From Phoronis australis (lineage: Eukaryota > Phoronida > Phoronidae), in assembly GCA_002633005.1 (NCBI GenBank), contig NMRA01000145.1, positions 45,785 to 109,784 on the forward strand: a DNA stretch of 64,000 nucleotides. The letters run 5' to 3'. The translations under genes were made by a program, and so were the position numbers. Shown piece after piece: positions 39,132 through 50,981 of the stretch. How positions within the stretch are numbered: the stretch's first letter is position 1; every line of letters begins with the position of its first letter. The notes below the pieces were generated by a model. It did no database searches. It had not been told where the DNA came from and saw nothing but the letters and a program-made list of their open reading frames with translations.

Positions 39132-39547
39132 GTAAGTTTAGTTTATAATCATAATCAGTTGAAGATGATCAATAGAGCATTATCAGTATAAGTCATTATA
39201 AAGGTCTTTTCAAATCAACAACAGAAAGTAACAAGAGGGAAGTCGAGCTTGTTCATTTGTTGATGAGGAATTGAGTAACAAAATCAATGTACATTCATGG
39301 GGAGAAATTGAAGAGTACACACAAGACTCTGAGTGGGGCAAGGTATGGCTTTTTTTAGTTGACAATTTCTACACCAGATCGGCCACCCCAGATTTGGCGA
39401 CCTAGGATTTTCAGTTTGGACACCTCAGATTTTGTTTGGCGACCTGGAATTTTGCCTGGTTAGCAAATGCGATGCGGCATTAAGTTAACTGCCGAGCGCT
39501 GTATTACAAATAATGATATTATAATTTTAGGATCTACACGATACAAA

Positions 39548-40537
39548 ATGAATATCTCCACTACCAACTACACTGTCCGACCAACTTGGGCCATGTGGTC
39601 AATCTACACCTACAGTGTCCTTGCTGCTGCCATTGTCATCACGAATGGCATACTTGTCGCTGTGATTGCCAGGACTGAATCACTTCGAGTCAACCCCCAT
39701 ATCTATGTGCTCGCTCTCGGAATGGCAGACTTTAGCGTCGGACTAATTGCTATACCTATTACACTCACAGCTTCTAACATCAAACTCAAGGAATACCCAC
39801 AATTCTGTCTAGCAATGCAGAGTGTAAACTTTTATTCAACACTTCTGTCTGTAGGGCTATTAACCCTTCTGGCAATCGACAGGTGCCTGTTCATTACCAA
39901 GCCGTTGAGATATCGTATATTGGTGACTAAATTTAAATCTGTTGTGGCAATTGTAACAGCAAATATTGGAATATTTCTATGGAGCTTTGCACCACTTTTC
40001 GGATGGAACAGACTTTCACTTGGCCTCATAACAGAAAATGAACTAAAGTGTTCTCCGATATTTATAATAATGCCAAATTATGTTTTGGTGGCATTAATTA
40101 TCTATCTCTTTTTAGAAACAGTGCAAATCACCTGTTTCTCATTCATAGTTTATGCTACATGGAAGCACAGAAGGAATCTCAACCAACTGAAAGCCTCAAC
40201 ATCGACTCAGTCCAGCCGACCAGTCATAAGTCTCAGAGCAACTACAGTGCTAGCACTACTAGTCTTTACTTCAGCGATGGGCTGGATACCACTTGTGTTC
40301 ATGAATGCTGCGGATTTTGATTGGTTCAGGTCTCACCATTATGTGCTTACATATAGTGAAGAAAGAGAAGTATTTTTATTCATTGCTTACTTAACATCAC
40401 TTATAAACCCTTTAGTCTATGGTTTTGGAACTCTTGCAGTGAAGAAAGCTACGGCGAAGATGTTCCAATGCAAATGCTACAGAAGAGAAACATACCGCAC
40501 TGGTGAGACTGAAGTTTCTGCCGTTACAGCGTTGTGA
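39548..40537 (+). CDS. Class A GPCR, receptor 3, 329 residues
   Basis: Single coding exon; ATG at 39548 lies 17 bases after the acceptor at 39530. The frame stays open upstream to 39467 in intron sequence, so the longer start is rejected. Sequons at N2 and N7. GMAD in helix 2, FCLAM for the helix 3 cysteine, IDRC, PLFGWNRLS, KCS for the loop 2 cysteine, GWIP in helix 6, NPLVYGFG in helix 7, CKCYRRE in the tail and a VTAL C-terminus (class I PDZ). It is more diverged from receptors 2, 4 and 5 than these are from each other, and intact. Confidence 0.9.
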   Translation: MNISTTNYTVRPTWAMWSIYTYSVLAAAIVITNGILVAVIARTESLRVNPHIYVLALGMADFSVGLIAIPITLTASNIKLKEYPQFCLAMQSVNFYSTLLSVGLLTLLAIDRCLFITKPLRYRILVTKFKSVVAIVTANIGIFLWSFAPLFGWNRLSLGLITENELKCSPIFIIMPNYVLVALIIYLFLETVQITCFSFIVYATWKHRRNLNQLKASTSTQSSRPVISLRATTVLALLVFTSAMGWIPLVFMNAADFDWFRSHHYVLTYSEEREVFLFIAYLTSLINPLVYGFGTLAVKKATAKMFQCKCYRRETYRTGETEVSAVTAL

Positions 40538-40920
40538 AGAAAACCATAAATCCAAGGAACTTGTTCAGGAGGAAGTCAAACATCTCTCCATAAATGAAGC
40601 TTTTGTTAACAGATGCATGGTCTCAGTTTGATTGTTGACACCATACAAAGAAGGCAGATAGACAGACATGGGAAGCCTAAGTGTGATAACAAACGTCTCA
40701 GTAATTTGGTGAAGGATAAGTGTCCCTCAATGTTTCTTTTGTAAAAGAAATGCAGTTTTTCTTAATCATTTGTCTAGGAATAGTGTCAGGAGCTCAGGTC
40801 TGATAATGTAAGTGAATGAACAGAATACATTTTTGATCCAATAATTTCCAATTTGATGAATGACGTGGACACAAAATTGGTATAAGTACATGAGGATAAA
40901 TTTAAAATTAACAGATCTCT

Positions 40921-41432
40921 ATAGGCCTTTTCATATTGACTTAACTCCGGTCTCAGCGGAGCATCGACGTAAAGAGCGCAGTTAACTGGACTGTTCATAC
41001 TGGCTTCGGTAGTCAATGAACATCGAAGTAAACGGTAGGAGATACTGTCATCATCGAAGTTATCACAAGGTAGCGCTGCATGCTATGATTTTTTCAATGT
41101 GACAATTTGGGAAGATTTACATGTGCCAATTGTCATTAAAAATAATTTTAAATCGATTGGTTATTATTAGGGCAAAGTATAAACAGCTATTAGTGACGGC
41201 ACTGACCCCGTAACTATAGACAATAACAGTGGCACCTGGCGATATTACTTTGATTGGACTGAATTTAACCGTTCATGCTGCACAGCAGCCTCGACACTGC
41301 GCTGCTAAATCCACCAGTTAACTGCGATGTTAACTGGAGCTGTTAACTGCGATCCAGGACCGGAGTTAAGCGTTCATACTGACCGCAACTTCCCAAACCA
41401 TCGACCTGTCGACTTTAGTATGAAAGGCCCTT
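40921..41432. mobile_element. Non-autonomous element with GGCCTTTCATA inverted ends
   Basis: Left end AGGCCTTTTCATATTGAC, right end (inverted) AGGGCCTTTCATACTAAAG. Subterminal GTTAACTG and GTTCATACTG motifs are repeated on both sides. About 510 bases, no ORF. A TA target duplication is possible but not certain. Confidence 0.6.
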
Positions 41433-41629
41433 ATGACCTCAGGAACAATTTCAAGCTATTAAATGCTCACACAAATTTACATTTGCAATGAGTAAAACTT
41501 GCTTTCCCCACTCCCCATTTAATGTAAATCAGCATTGAAAAGTTTATGTAAACACAATATATGAACAATTTGTGTTTTATCTGTATGTGTAATTGGCGTC
41601 ACAATTACGTGGACTAAAGTAAGTACGAG

Positions 41630-42170
41630 CCATGGGGACCACTGCAAGTCCATTGATGTCCAGATTACTGCTGTACTGCAAAAACACCGACAAACCCTTT
41701 AACTTTTTGATAGGACTTCTCAATGATTTTTAATTGTTAATACCATCAATATTTATTGTAAATGCAATAGTTAGACAAAAGGAATACATGTTTTGTACCC
41801 TATTTATAACCATCATGGGTAAGATACAAAGATACAATTAAAAAGTAATGTACACTTTATTAGCACATGATGCATAATGAGTTAATATCATTTTAGCAAT
41901 AAAAATGGAGATATTTTTATTTGTCCATAATGCGAAAGAGCACAATCCATAAAGATTACTTGAAATTGATTGTAGCAAATGAATTACGCATAAGAGCGCA
42001 GTTTCTGACTATCATGTCAGCAACCGAGATTCAGCACTGACACCATAAAAGGAATTAAAGAGTTAGTTGTCAAAATTGGGAATTGCTTTATCTGTCTCCT
42101 AATTGCAAGAATGAAGTTTGTGCTGTCCAAACAAAAAATTTCGACAAGGAGCTTCTGGTAATGGCCGACA
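41630..42170 (+). repeat. Duplicated segment, copy A
   Basis: Shares GAGCCATGGGGA, TGTCCAGATT, TAGGACTTCTCAAT, AATGCAATAGTTAGACAAAA, ATTGCTTTATCTGTCTCC and GAAGTTTGTGCTGTCCAAAC with 48,530-49,110 in the same order and orientation. Confidence 0.75.
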
Positions 42171-42262
42171 CAACACGTGTATTGTAAAGGGGGAAGCTTT
42201 ATCCTATATCAAGGGTAATTTCTGTTCTTCGAGGGTCAGTTTGTTGTATATTCTACTTCATA

Positions 42263-42663
42263 ATGTATATCCTTCAAAAACGCCGAGTCAGTAAGCACAA
42301 TGCTGAGTTGAAGACTTCTACACAGAATGTCAAAGCCATATACACTTACACTCCTGAATGCAAAGCTATTGAAACAGTCTACACTTACACCTCTGTCATC
42401 AAGGCCCATGGCCGGCACTGGCACCAGGCTATACTCTGGATTCAACACTAAACGAGAAATAAAAGATGCACTCTCAGACAGCGAATTCAATTTTTTTTCA
42501 CGAAACTCCTACACTCTTTTCTGCTCAAACTACTGCCATTTGTGAGCTGTTAGCAGCTAAAGACCGTAACACTGAACTTTTGAGAAATGAGGCTGCCAAC
42601 ATGAAGAGTCACTTTGAGCACAAGAGTGAAAACCTTGAAGTTATGCTTAATGAACAAGCCTAA
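42263..42663 (+). pseudogene. Possible coding remnant with a helical C-terminal part
   Basis: One frame (42,263-42,451) repeats an IYTYTPE / VYTYTSV motif. A second frame (42,466-42,663) ends with a charged helical run (LLAAKDRNTELLRNEAANM ... LEVMLNEQ) before a stop. The change of frame and the lack of splice sites suggest a decayed retrocopy or transposon ORF. The family is not recognised. Confidence 0.25.
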
Positions 42664-45092
42664 AGATGTCAAAACAGTCTCATAGTAAGTGGTTATGAAG
42701 AGAAAAGAGATGAGAACACAGATGACATTGCATGTACGTTCTCTAGATAAAGCGTATGAGCGCGAGTATTAATATCATGGACATTAGTCGTAGTCATCAC
42801 CTTGGTGCACCCCCAAAGTCTTCAACCTCGAATAAACTAAGGCCTATAATTGCGAAGTTTGTCTACTTCAATGCAAAAGCCAAGTTCATTGCGAATTGAA
42901 AAGTACTCTACAAATCTGAAAAGCCATTTTTTTGTGAACGACAACTACAAAAAGAGCCAAAGTTTTCAATTGATCGTTTGGTCTGTGCAACTTGGCCCTA
43001 TTTTAATCGTCTGCGCATGACTACGTTAGTCATGAACTCCATGTGACAAGCTATCACAACTTATCAGCTATTGGCACACTGTTTCCCAGCACGTCCATTG
43101 TGATGTACAAATACAATTCTGACTACTAAATATCTATTATCGTGACGCTCGAATTTCATTATGCAGAAAAAAATACTATCTGAAAGGTTGCCTTTTCTGA
43201 ATTTCTGGAACAGAACTGCAAAAATGTGAATTTTTACACAAAATTAATCTCTAAATGGGTAGTTATCCAAATTTTCGGGCAGCACGCTTTATCCAAAAAT
43301 ACTTGAGTAGTCTGAGGCCGGGTCAGATACCACTTGTTCGCGATTTTGGTCATATACTTCATGATATGATTTTAGTTTCGTAAAAATAACAGTGGTCATA
43401 AATGGTATTTCAGTCGTTAAATATATTTATGTGAGCACATGGACATGTCTTACTCCTTCTCCCGCCCCCCTCACTTAGGACTAATTTTCCACTAATTCCT
43501 TTGTTTGGGACTACACATCGCATTCCCAGACTTCTTACGGGGCTATATTTATCACGTGTCTTAGAGTTTGGTCAGCTTTTGGCTCTCACAGGCTGATTTC
43601 GTCACCTGTCCTTAAGGCATTCTTTGTTATGCAATCTCACGTTTCAGTTCATCTTCTTTGTTACACCCTCACTGACATATACGCCTGAAAACTTATATAT
43701 CTTTTCCCACCCCTTAACCAACCCCCATTTCGGCATTCAAATTGTTGTTACCTTTACGTGGCTGGCGCTTTTTATTGCTCTGACATTTTACCAGTGAGAG
43801 ATGATGATCATCTTTATTTTACTTATTTTGGATTCTCTATAACTTTTAATTATATTCAACATAATAAATGACCTCATATTGCCTTCCTTGGGCTCATTTT
43901 CATCTTTTAGCCTCAAACCCACTACTGAATATTAGTTTGAAAGAATGAACTAACTGTGTCACCTGGTATCTTAGCAATTAGTTCGATATCGCTGTCTAAG
44001 CGGAAAAGATAAGCGAAGATCCCCCAATAGGAAAGTGTCTTTGGCCATCAACATTATTGCAAAGTGGAACTACAAAAATGGCAAATAGGTCTTAATAATA
44101 TGAGAAATTGAGTACTATGTTTGAATCAAAAACTTCAGTGCTAGAAAGGTGGCTGTTTGTCTAATGAATACACCGTCCTATCAATTTAGGTTCGGCATAT
44201 GTCCCGAGCAAAATATGTGCATCACAAACTTGTTACGAGAGACGAAAAGGAGACAGAGGTTGGCAAAATAAGGTCATTTTTTATGGCAGAATAAAATACA
44301 AAGAACATGGGTGAAGATAAGATACAATACGTAAAGTAAGTGAGATGGGAAATAAAAAGTGTAACACGGAGGTACGAGAAGGTGCCATTAGTGATAGGAG
44401 ACAGTGGGTTGGTAAAATTGAAATACTTAGACACGTATGTCTGAGACTAGCTGACACAAGGCAATAGAACTAGAACATGTGAAATGCACACAAAGGAAAT
44501 TCCTATAGACACGACAGTACTCAGCCTGTAAAAGCCAGGAGCTGACCCAAACTCAGGGCATATAATGATTACATAGACCAACTCAAAGGCTGGGAATAAA
44601 CAACAGCCCTGCATAAAAGAATCAGAGGACCTGTCTAAATTGAAAAAAGGGGGATGTAAGATAGAAGAGTCCCTAATGCTCACATAAATATATTCAACTT
44701 AGTGAAATATAATTTTCCAACCAAATTTCTTTGTGCCTTTCGTGAAATTTGCAGAAAATTTTATCAGAAATGGAATAAATTCCTAAAATCTATAATTTTC
44801 AGTAAAATTCCGATCCTGACATCATTTAAAGTGAGTGCATAATATATTATAGTTTGTTGAACAAAAGAAAGCTCTTCACTACTTGTGTGTAGTCCAAAAG
44901 AATACGTAACCAAATTCGTATTTAACAGCCTTTTCACAAATGAATTTGACAAAAGCATATGTTTTTTCTCATGATATGACAAAATCTAAAATACAAAAAT
45001 GCAGGATTTTATTTCCATCAATTTGAAAAACTGAAACAATTGTTTTCATTACAATTCTAGGATCCACGTGGAACAGAGAAGTGGTCCCCAAA

Positions 45093-46082
45093 ATGAATAC
45101 AACAACAAATTACACTCTCCGAAAATCATGGAGCACCTGGTCAATCTACAGCTACAGTGTCCTTGCTGTTGGCATTGTCATCACAAATGGCATACTTGTT
45201 ACTGTGATTGGCAGGACTAAATCGCTTCACATCAACCGCCATATCTACGTGTTGGCTCTTGGATTGGCAGACTTCAGTGTTGGATTAGTTGCTATACCCA
45301 TTATAATGATAACTCCCGAGATCAAACTCTCCAAACACCAAAACTGCTGTCTAGCAATGATCAGTGTAAACTTCTATACAGTATTTTTGTCAGTAGGCGT
45401 GTTATTCCTTCTTGCACTCGACAGGTGCTTTTTCATCACCAAACCATTGCGGTACCGCACATGGATGACAAGATTCAAGACTATCATGGCACTTGTAACA
45501 GTAAACACATGTATACTTCTGTGGAGCTTTGCGCCACTTTTTGGATGGAACAAACTTTCACTTGGCCTCATAACCGGAGAGAACCTGAACTGTAATTCCC
45601 TACATATATTGCTGCCAAATTACATTTTGGTAACAATGATTATATACTTCATTATGCAGAGTGCACAGATCACATGTTTTGCATTCATAGCCTACACCGC
45701 CTGGCGACACAGAAAGAATATTAACAAGATGAGATCCTCTACACAAACTCTGACCAATCGACCATCAATAAGCCTACGAGCAACTATAGTGCTAGCACTG
45801 CTAGTCTTTACATCTGCAACAGGTTGGATTCCACTAATGATTATCAACGCATTAAACTTGGATTGGTTCACATCTCATGAGGTTAAACCGCTTCACTTGA
45901 ACAAAGTGAAGGATGTATTTATGCTCATAGCACTATTGACATCGCTGATAAACCCGCTTGTCTATGGATTTGGAACCGAGGCAATAAATGAAGCTACTCT
46001 GAAGATGTTCCAAAGTACATGCCACAGAAGAGAAACACGGCACACTGACAATAGAGAGATTCATGTAATTACAACATTGTGA
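45093..46082 (+). CDS. Class A GPCR, receptor 4, 329 residues
   Basis: Single coding exon; acceptor AATTCTAG ends at 45,060, ATG at 45,093. Starts MNTTTNYTL with sequons at N2 and N6. DRC, PLFGWN, GWIP and NPLVYGFG are present; the C-terminus is VITTL (class I PDZ). From 45,681 to 45,818 the DNA is identical to receptor 2 for 138 bases although the sequence on both sides differs, suggesting gene conversion. No matching 5' non-coding exon was found upstream, so its promoter may have changed. Confidence 0.9.
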   Translation: MNTTTNYTLRKSWSTWSIYSYSVLAVGIVITNGILVTVIGRTKSLHINRHIYVLALGLADFSVGLVAIPIIMITPEIKLSKHQNCCLAMISVNFYTVFLSVGVLFLLALDRCFFITKPLRYRTWMTRFKTIMALVTVNTCILLWSFAPLFGWNKLSLGLITGENLNCNSLHILLPNYILVTMIIYFIMQSAQITCFAFIAYTAWRHRKNINKMRSSTQTLTNRPSISLRATIVLALLVFTSATGWIPLMIINALNLDWFTSHEVKPLHLNKVKDVFMLIALLTSLINPLVYGFGTEAINEATLKMFQSTCHRRETRHTDNREIHVITTL

Positions 46083-46460
46083 AGAAAGCCATAAGCAGAT
46101 CCGATCGAAAATGAGAACCTTCATTTTGATAATCTTTTTTCACCAGAGGACAGTCTCCGAGCTGTTTAGAGGTGCTGAGAGTGACATCCATGTGTTGGAC
46201 AGTACCACATTAGAAACTGGAAACTCTTTAAATGCTCATCTGGAAGTTGAGAACAATAAGTGAGAAAGCTGTGCAATCTCTCCTACTCAAGCATGCCAGG
46301 GAACTGATGTGGATTAATTTTGCAAATTATATAATGGAGATCAAGAAGTTAAGTGTGGTCTGAAAAGTAATACATTTGATACAACACAAGCAAGAATGCA
46401 CGTGACAAGTACGGAAACATAGCACAGAACAGACTGCCTGTGTATAACTGACCTGGAGCA

Positions 46461-47276
46461 GGAGCGTTCTAAAATTCCCTCAACCACCACACTTCACGAC
46501 ACCTGGGCCAACGACCCCCTTAACCCAGGACCCACAACCCCCTCAACGCAATCTACACAAGCTCAATTCAATCTGAACAACATGTGCTGACGTGCAAGAC
46601 CAACAAGTCGGGTCCTGAGCTCGGCTTGCTATTCCTAGTTTTTTTTGCAATTAAGAGTCGATTTGACAAGTTTGAAAGCCAAAACAGAAAAACAACATGA
46701 CCAAATCAAGACCTTCCAATGTTACAAATTAATGTTGTTCCAGGCAGTCTGTAATCGTTTCGTCTGCTTTTCAGAGAATGGCAGATTCAAACAAGCCTAT
46801 TTGGGAAGAGTGTGAGGAACCAACAAAAATGTAATTTCATGTTTGAAAAAAATGTTAACTAAAAAGTATCTCAATGTTATATGGAGTATAGTGTAAAGGA
46901 ATATAGACAACAGAAAGCAAATAATAAAAATGCAAAATTATGTACATTCACATTAAAGCAATATCTCCCTACGTTTAGTAGAAGAGGGCTATTGGTAACC
47001 GCTCATGGAACTATTTCTGAGACAACAATAGCAAGCTCACCACTTTCTGTTTTTAAACGCATCAGACTTGAGCTAGAGCAGATTTGTGGGTAGGTTTGTC
47101 TTATGAAAAAGTCATTCAGCAACACAATATGATTGTGAAATGTGTAAAAAATGCAGATACATCTATTGCCACAGGTCGTGGGTCGAGGGGGTTGTGGGTC
47201 ATGGGTTATGGGTCGAGGGGGGTCTTGGATCAGGAGGGGGTTGTGGGGTGTGAGGGTCAAGGGCTAAGAAGAATCC
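46461..47276. mobile_element. 816-base insertion with C-rich inverted ends and 9-bp TSD
   Basis: Flanked by CCTGGAGCA at 46,452-46,460 and again at 47,277-47,285. The paralogous flank of receptor 5 near 56,206 has CCTGGAGCA once and no insertion. Both ends carry inverted, C-rich arms with ACCCACAACCCCCTC (left near 46,530, right complement near 47,190-47,200). The interior has no transposase. The 9-base duplication would fit a Mutator-like origin, but the class is an inference. Confidence 0.75.
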
Positions 47277-48278
47277 CCTGGAGCATTGAATTCCCATGGG
47301 TTTTCTTCCTCACAACGCGTAAAAACAATTGGCCTTAACCTCATGGTAGACTAAAAAACGGACAGCAGTGAAAATGCCAAATTGATAGACACGGCAGGGA
47401 ATCCATTAGGGACACCACATATTAAGCCACAGCAAATTAGAATAGAAAAGCTCAACCATGTTGAGATATTAAAGACCTTGTTGCACATGATGTCAGAGTG
47501 CTAAAGCATGTTATAAAGAAGCCATCTGACAAAATTAATCCACAAAAAATACATAGAAGTCCGCACTTGGCACAATTTAGAACTGAGTCTGTCTACCATT
47601 TAAGCTTTACTGTTAAGTCGGAAGTGAAATTCGTTCAGGAATGATTGAATAATAAAAGTCTAGTCAGCAGTGCTAAGTGGATTTGACAATGAAAACTGGA
47701 AATATTGAAAATATTGAAAATAAAGTGACAAACGCGAAAAACTAAGACACCACAGTCGACAAGGAAGTGAAAAATTCGGAAGGCTCAGTTGCATGAAAGT
47801 TATACGCTACATAACAACAATGATGTTGCATCATCACGCATCAACTTGTTATTGTTGAACAATGCAAATGACGTCATGCAACAATCAAACTTATCCAGCA
47901 GGTAATTTTGAAGTTTTATACAACCTAGCCCAGGTAAACACCCACACATTAATTCCGGTGATAGTGACAAGCAAACTGTTATCAAGTGGAGACTTAAAGT
48001 CCTGAAATTTGTACGCAATTGGAATGCAGTAGATTTCCAATTTTCCACTGCAGTTCCTAGTGACTTCAGCCAGACAAGCTTTAACAGTTGTAGTTAATAC
48101 AAGCGGATGTGTCCAGATTCCTGTCGAAAATATTGATGGGTCCTTCAGCCAGCAATTATTGGTGGACATGTGGCATAAAACATGAACTTACTGCTTGGAG
48201 CTCTCAAAATGTTTTTTTAAATGTGCTATGAAGAAATATAGATTTAATACGATTTTCAATGGTTGTTAATTTATTTAG

Positions 48279-48370
48279 TATACCGTACTCGTCCGCGTTT
48301 CCGACCAGGGCGCTTAAATTGGGAATCTAAAAAACAGGGTGTGGGCGGTAAGCCGAGCATGGGAGTTTAA
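48279..48370 (-). repeat. GCCC-rich repeat family, copy 2 (short)
   Basis: Starts TATACCGTACTCGTCCGCG. Its reverse complement gives CCCATGCTCGGCTTACCGCCC and TTTAAGCGCCC, matching the unit structure at 28,005-28,225. It begins where homology to the receptor 5 flank stops, so it is a separate insertion. Confidence 0.55.
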
Positions 48371-48529
48371 AATCAAAATTTTTTAATAGTCTTGAGTTGT
48401 TGCTTATTAACTGCACAGAGGACCGATTTTACCCTCACGGAGCTGCACTGACGTGGGGCTTCAAGCATATCAGTTAAAACATAGGTCAGAGGATTGAAAC
48501 AACGGTCTTCGACGGATTCTAGCAATAAG

Positions 48530-49110
48530 AGCCATGGGGATCACTGCAATTGCATATGTCCAGATTCCTGCTGTAGTGCAAAAATACCAACAAACCCTTT
48601 AGCAAACTACAGGGGACATGACCAAATATTAACTTGCTGATAGGACTTCTCAATATTTTTTGATGTTTTGCCAGAAATAAATGTTTAATAATATCAATAT
48701 TTAATATAAATGCAATAGTTAGACAAAACGTTCTGTATCATAATTAAGGTTGTGAACATCTTGGGAAAATAAAAATGAAAAAGTAATGAATATTCCATTA
48801 GTAAATAATGCATAGTGCGTGATGTGTCAAGCCTAACACGTTTAAATTGATTTAGCATTAAAACAAGAGATATCTTTATTTGTCCATGATTCGAAAAAGC
48901 ATAACTCATGAACATTATTTGAAAATGATTGTTTAGCATATAGCAGAGTGTAATTTCCGAATATCATCATGTCAGTGACTGGGTTTCCGAATTGAAACTA
49001 CAAATTAAGAAACACTATGATAGGAATTAACGAATCGGTTGTCAAAAATAAGAATTGCTTTATCTGTCTCCCTAACAGAAAAAATGAAGTTTGTGCTGTC
49101 CAAACACAAA
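48530..49110 (+). repeat. Duplicated segment, copy B
   Basis: Partner of 41,630-42,170. It is followed by a short stretch resembling the receptor N-terminus. Confidence 0.75.
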
Positions 49111-49245
49111 ATGTCAACAACATGGAGCACATGGCAATCTCACAGTCATCCACCAGCAACATTAGTGCTGTCTGGATCTGGGAAGAGTTTGACTGTCACT
49201 ATGCTCTACATTTACTGTATTCATAGCAACGTTGTTTCTGTGGAC
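49108..49245 (+). pseudogene. Possible relic of a receptor 5' coding end
   Basis: AAAATGTCAACAACATGGAG followed by CACATGGCAATCT resembles the receptor starts, which read AATG..., then TCATGGAGCACCTGGTCAAT. The translation STTWSTWQS matches RTSWSTWSI, then similarity fades. Too short to be sure. Confidence 0.3.
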
Positions 49246-49501
49246 CTTTAGATTCTTACATGGGGAGATTATTTCAAATATCATGAAATATGACTTTCTT
49301 TCAAAAAACGCATCATTTTATACAGACACAAAGAAACATGACAATGCACTGGTTATTGCAGTATTTAAATGCAGGGTTTCCCCTGCGTGTATCTGGGCAG
49401 CCCGCCACGCTCCTTTATTGGCCCCGCCACTCGGAAATCATGCTCAAATTGACCGCCACACACCTAATCGTGACAGGGAAAACTTCACCGAAACGCAAAA
49501 A

Positions 49502-49605
49502 TAGCTAATAAAAATGATTGATAGCAAAAATGATCCCTAGTAAAATGATCACTTACCTAAGTAAAATGATCACTAGTAAACATGATCGCTAGTAATAATG
49601 AATAG
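49502..49605. repeat. Degenerate minisatellite, CTAGTAAAATGATCA units
   Basis: Five or six imperfect copies of a unit of about 20 bases built from TAGTAAAATGATC. Non-coding. Confidence 0.7.
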
Positions 49606-50048
49606 GCATAAGTCACATGGCACCTTTCGCCGTTTGTGGACCGAACTGGAAAAATAATTTTATAATGGAATCTTGAATTGTGCCCCTCGATAAACACAAT
49701 CACTCAATCTCCTTCCGTACCTTGTCTCTGCCTGGTTATCAGACAAAGCACAGAAACTGAATACGGCCGGGTACCAGACAACGACCTCGATACGAATTTT
49801 CTAAAATGGCAAAGCACAAGGGCTCGCTAATGAAGTGAATTGAAAAACAGGAATGTTTCTGTTCCATTCATTTTATCGTGTCCGAGTTTACCAAAGATAT
49901 TGAACAGCAATGTAATTATATTGCAGGGGGTGACATTCAACTGCTTAATCAACCACAGCCCTGCAACAAAACGACGACCCCCAAACTCCCGCGACCGACC
50001 TTGGTAAATTGGTCTACCGAACTTTGGAGCCTATGGTACATTCAAATC

Positions 50049-50394
50049 ATAGGCGGATTTGGGGGCCTACCCCCCCCCCTGGCAGACACAAAAAACAGCA
50101 AGAGCATGAAGAAATATCGAGTTTACTAATGAAATCCAACAAATAACGTACCAATGGAACAAGATTTAACAATGTGTGCAGTTAGTTAGTGTGTCCAAAT
50201 CAAACCGCTGGAGCGATCGTTTTCCGTTTTTTTTTTATTTATTACTCCATTTGAATTTTAGTAAAAGGTTCACATTCCCAGAATTTCAGGCCCCCCTATA
50301 TTTTAGGCTAAGTGCGCACATGCAATCATGCTTTGCCCCATTGCCCAGACAAAATGTTGGCCCCCCCCCCTAATAATATCCTAGATCCGCCACT
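50049..50394. mobile_element. GGCGGAT-type MITE, copy 2
   Basis: Ends ATAGGCGGATTTGGGGGCC on the left and CCTAGATCCGCCACTA on the right, with C/G runs just inside. The body lacks an ORF. Target duplication not clear. Confidence 0.65.
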
Positions 50395-50795
50395 ACAAGT
50401 ACCTAAAAATCCGTAAAAGCGAAATAAAATAACACGTTTGTTCAATAACTCGATGTATTTGTAAGGGTTTTACATCGAATTTTGGTGATTTATTGGTGTA
50501 AAACCATGAATTCAAGCGATTAGCTGACACCAGTAAGCATGTTGTGAACTGCTGAACAGACTGCAATCGAACCTCTGACGTTATTGGTTAATTTCAACAC
50601 CTCCATCTGCCGTCAGGTGCCAGGTAAAAGAGCTGTACTTGCTGTTAACGAGTAGAACTACTCGATATAAATTGATAAACTAGGATGTTCTTGGGTGGCA
50701 TTCTCCTTTAAGGTTTTGTCTATGAGTAAACTTGTATCATGCACCAAACTGCACCCAATTACATCAAGTTTTTCAAATTTTGCCAACACCCCATG

Positions 50796-50981
50796 GGAGG
50801 ATCTCACTTCCCATGCTCACATGTAGCGCCAGGTTCCACATCCGCGCCGAGCATTTACTACCTTGTTCGTTTTGAAACCCAGGCAATAGAGGGATCCCAC
50901 TTCCCATATTCGCGTGTGGCAACAGGCTTTGGACCCGTTTTGGCCATTTACCACCAGGCTCCTTTCAAAACCCAGAGGAAA
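50796..50981 (+). repeat. Two 93-base in-frame tandem units
   Basis: Within an open frame (50,739-50,987) two 31-codon units follow each other: GGSHFPCSHVAPG ... IYYLVRFETQ and EGSHFPYSRVATG ... IYHQAPFKTQ. The DNA has diverged but the unit length stayed exactly 93 bases. No start context, splice sites or known family, so coding status is open. Confidence 0.5.

Larger units (their letters stand above)
41433..43960. other. Spacer between receptors 3 and 4
   Basis: 41,630-42,170 is homologous to 48,530-49,110. Beyond 42,263 lie two short open stretches described separately. From 42,720 to 43,960 nothing was recognised. Confidence 0.5.
43970..48278 (+). repeat. Receptor 4 duplication block
   Basis: Homologous, in the same order, to the receptor 5 block (51,760-57,110): upstream flank, intron, coding exon and about 2 kb of 3' flank align. 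Differences include the insertion at 46,461-47,276 here and the transposon nest at 52,163-54,182 in the other. Confidence 0.8.

Noticed and set aside
39467-39547. N-terminal extension of receptor 3
   Set aside because: The frame upstream of 39,548 lies in the 5' UTR intron; the acceptor at 39,521-39,530 cuts it off.
47165-47260. Telomere-like GGGTT-rich stretch
   Set aside because: Units are irregular and it is one arm of the insertion at 46,461-47,276, not a TTAGGG array.
49370-49500. CAGGGTTTCCCCTG as the end of another hAT-like element
   Set aside because: No matching inverted end or target duplication was found within several kilobases.
49502-49605. Regular short repeats as a possible CRISPR array
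   Set aside because: The genome is eukaryotic, and units are imperfect and contiguous without unique spacers.
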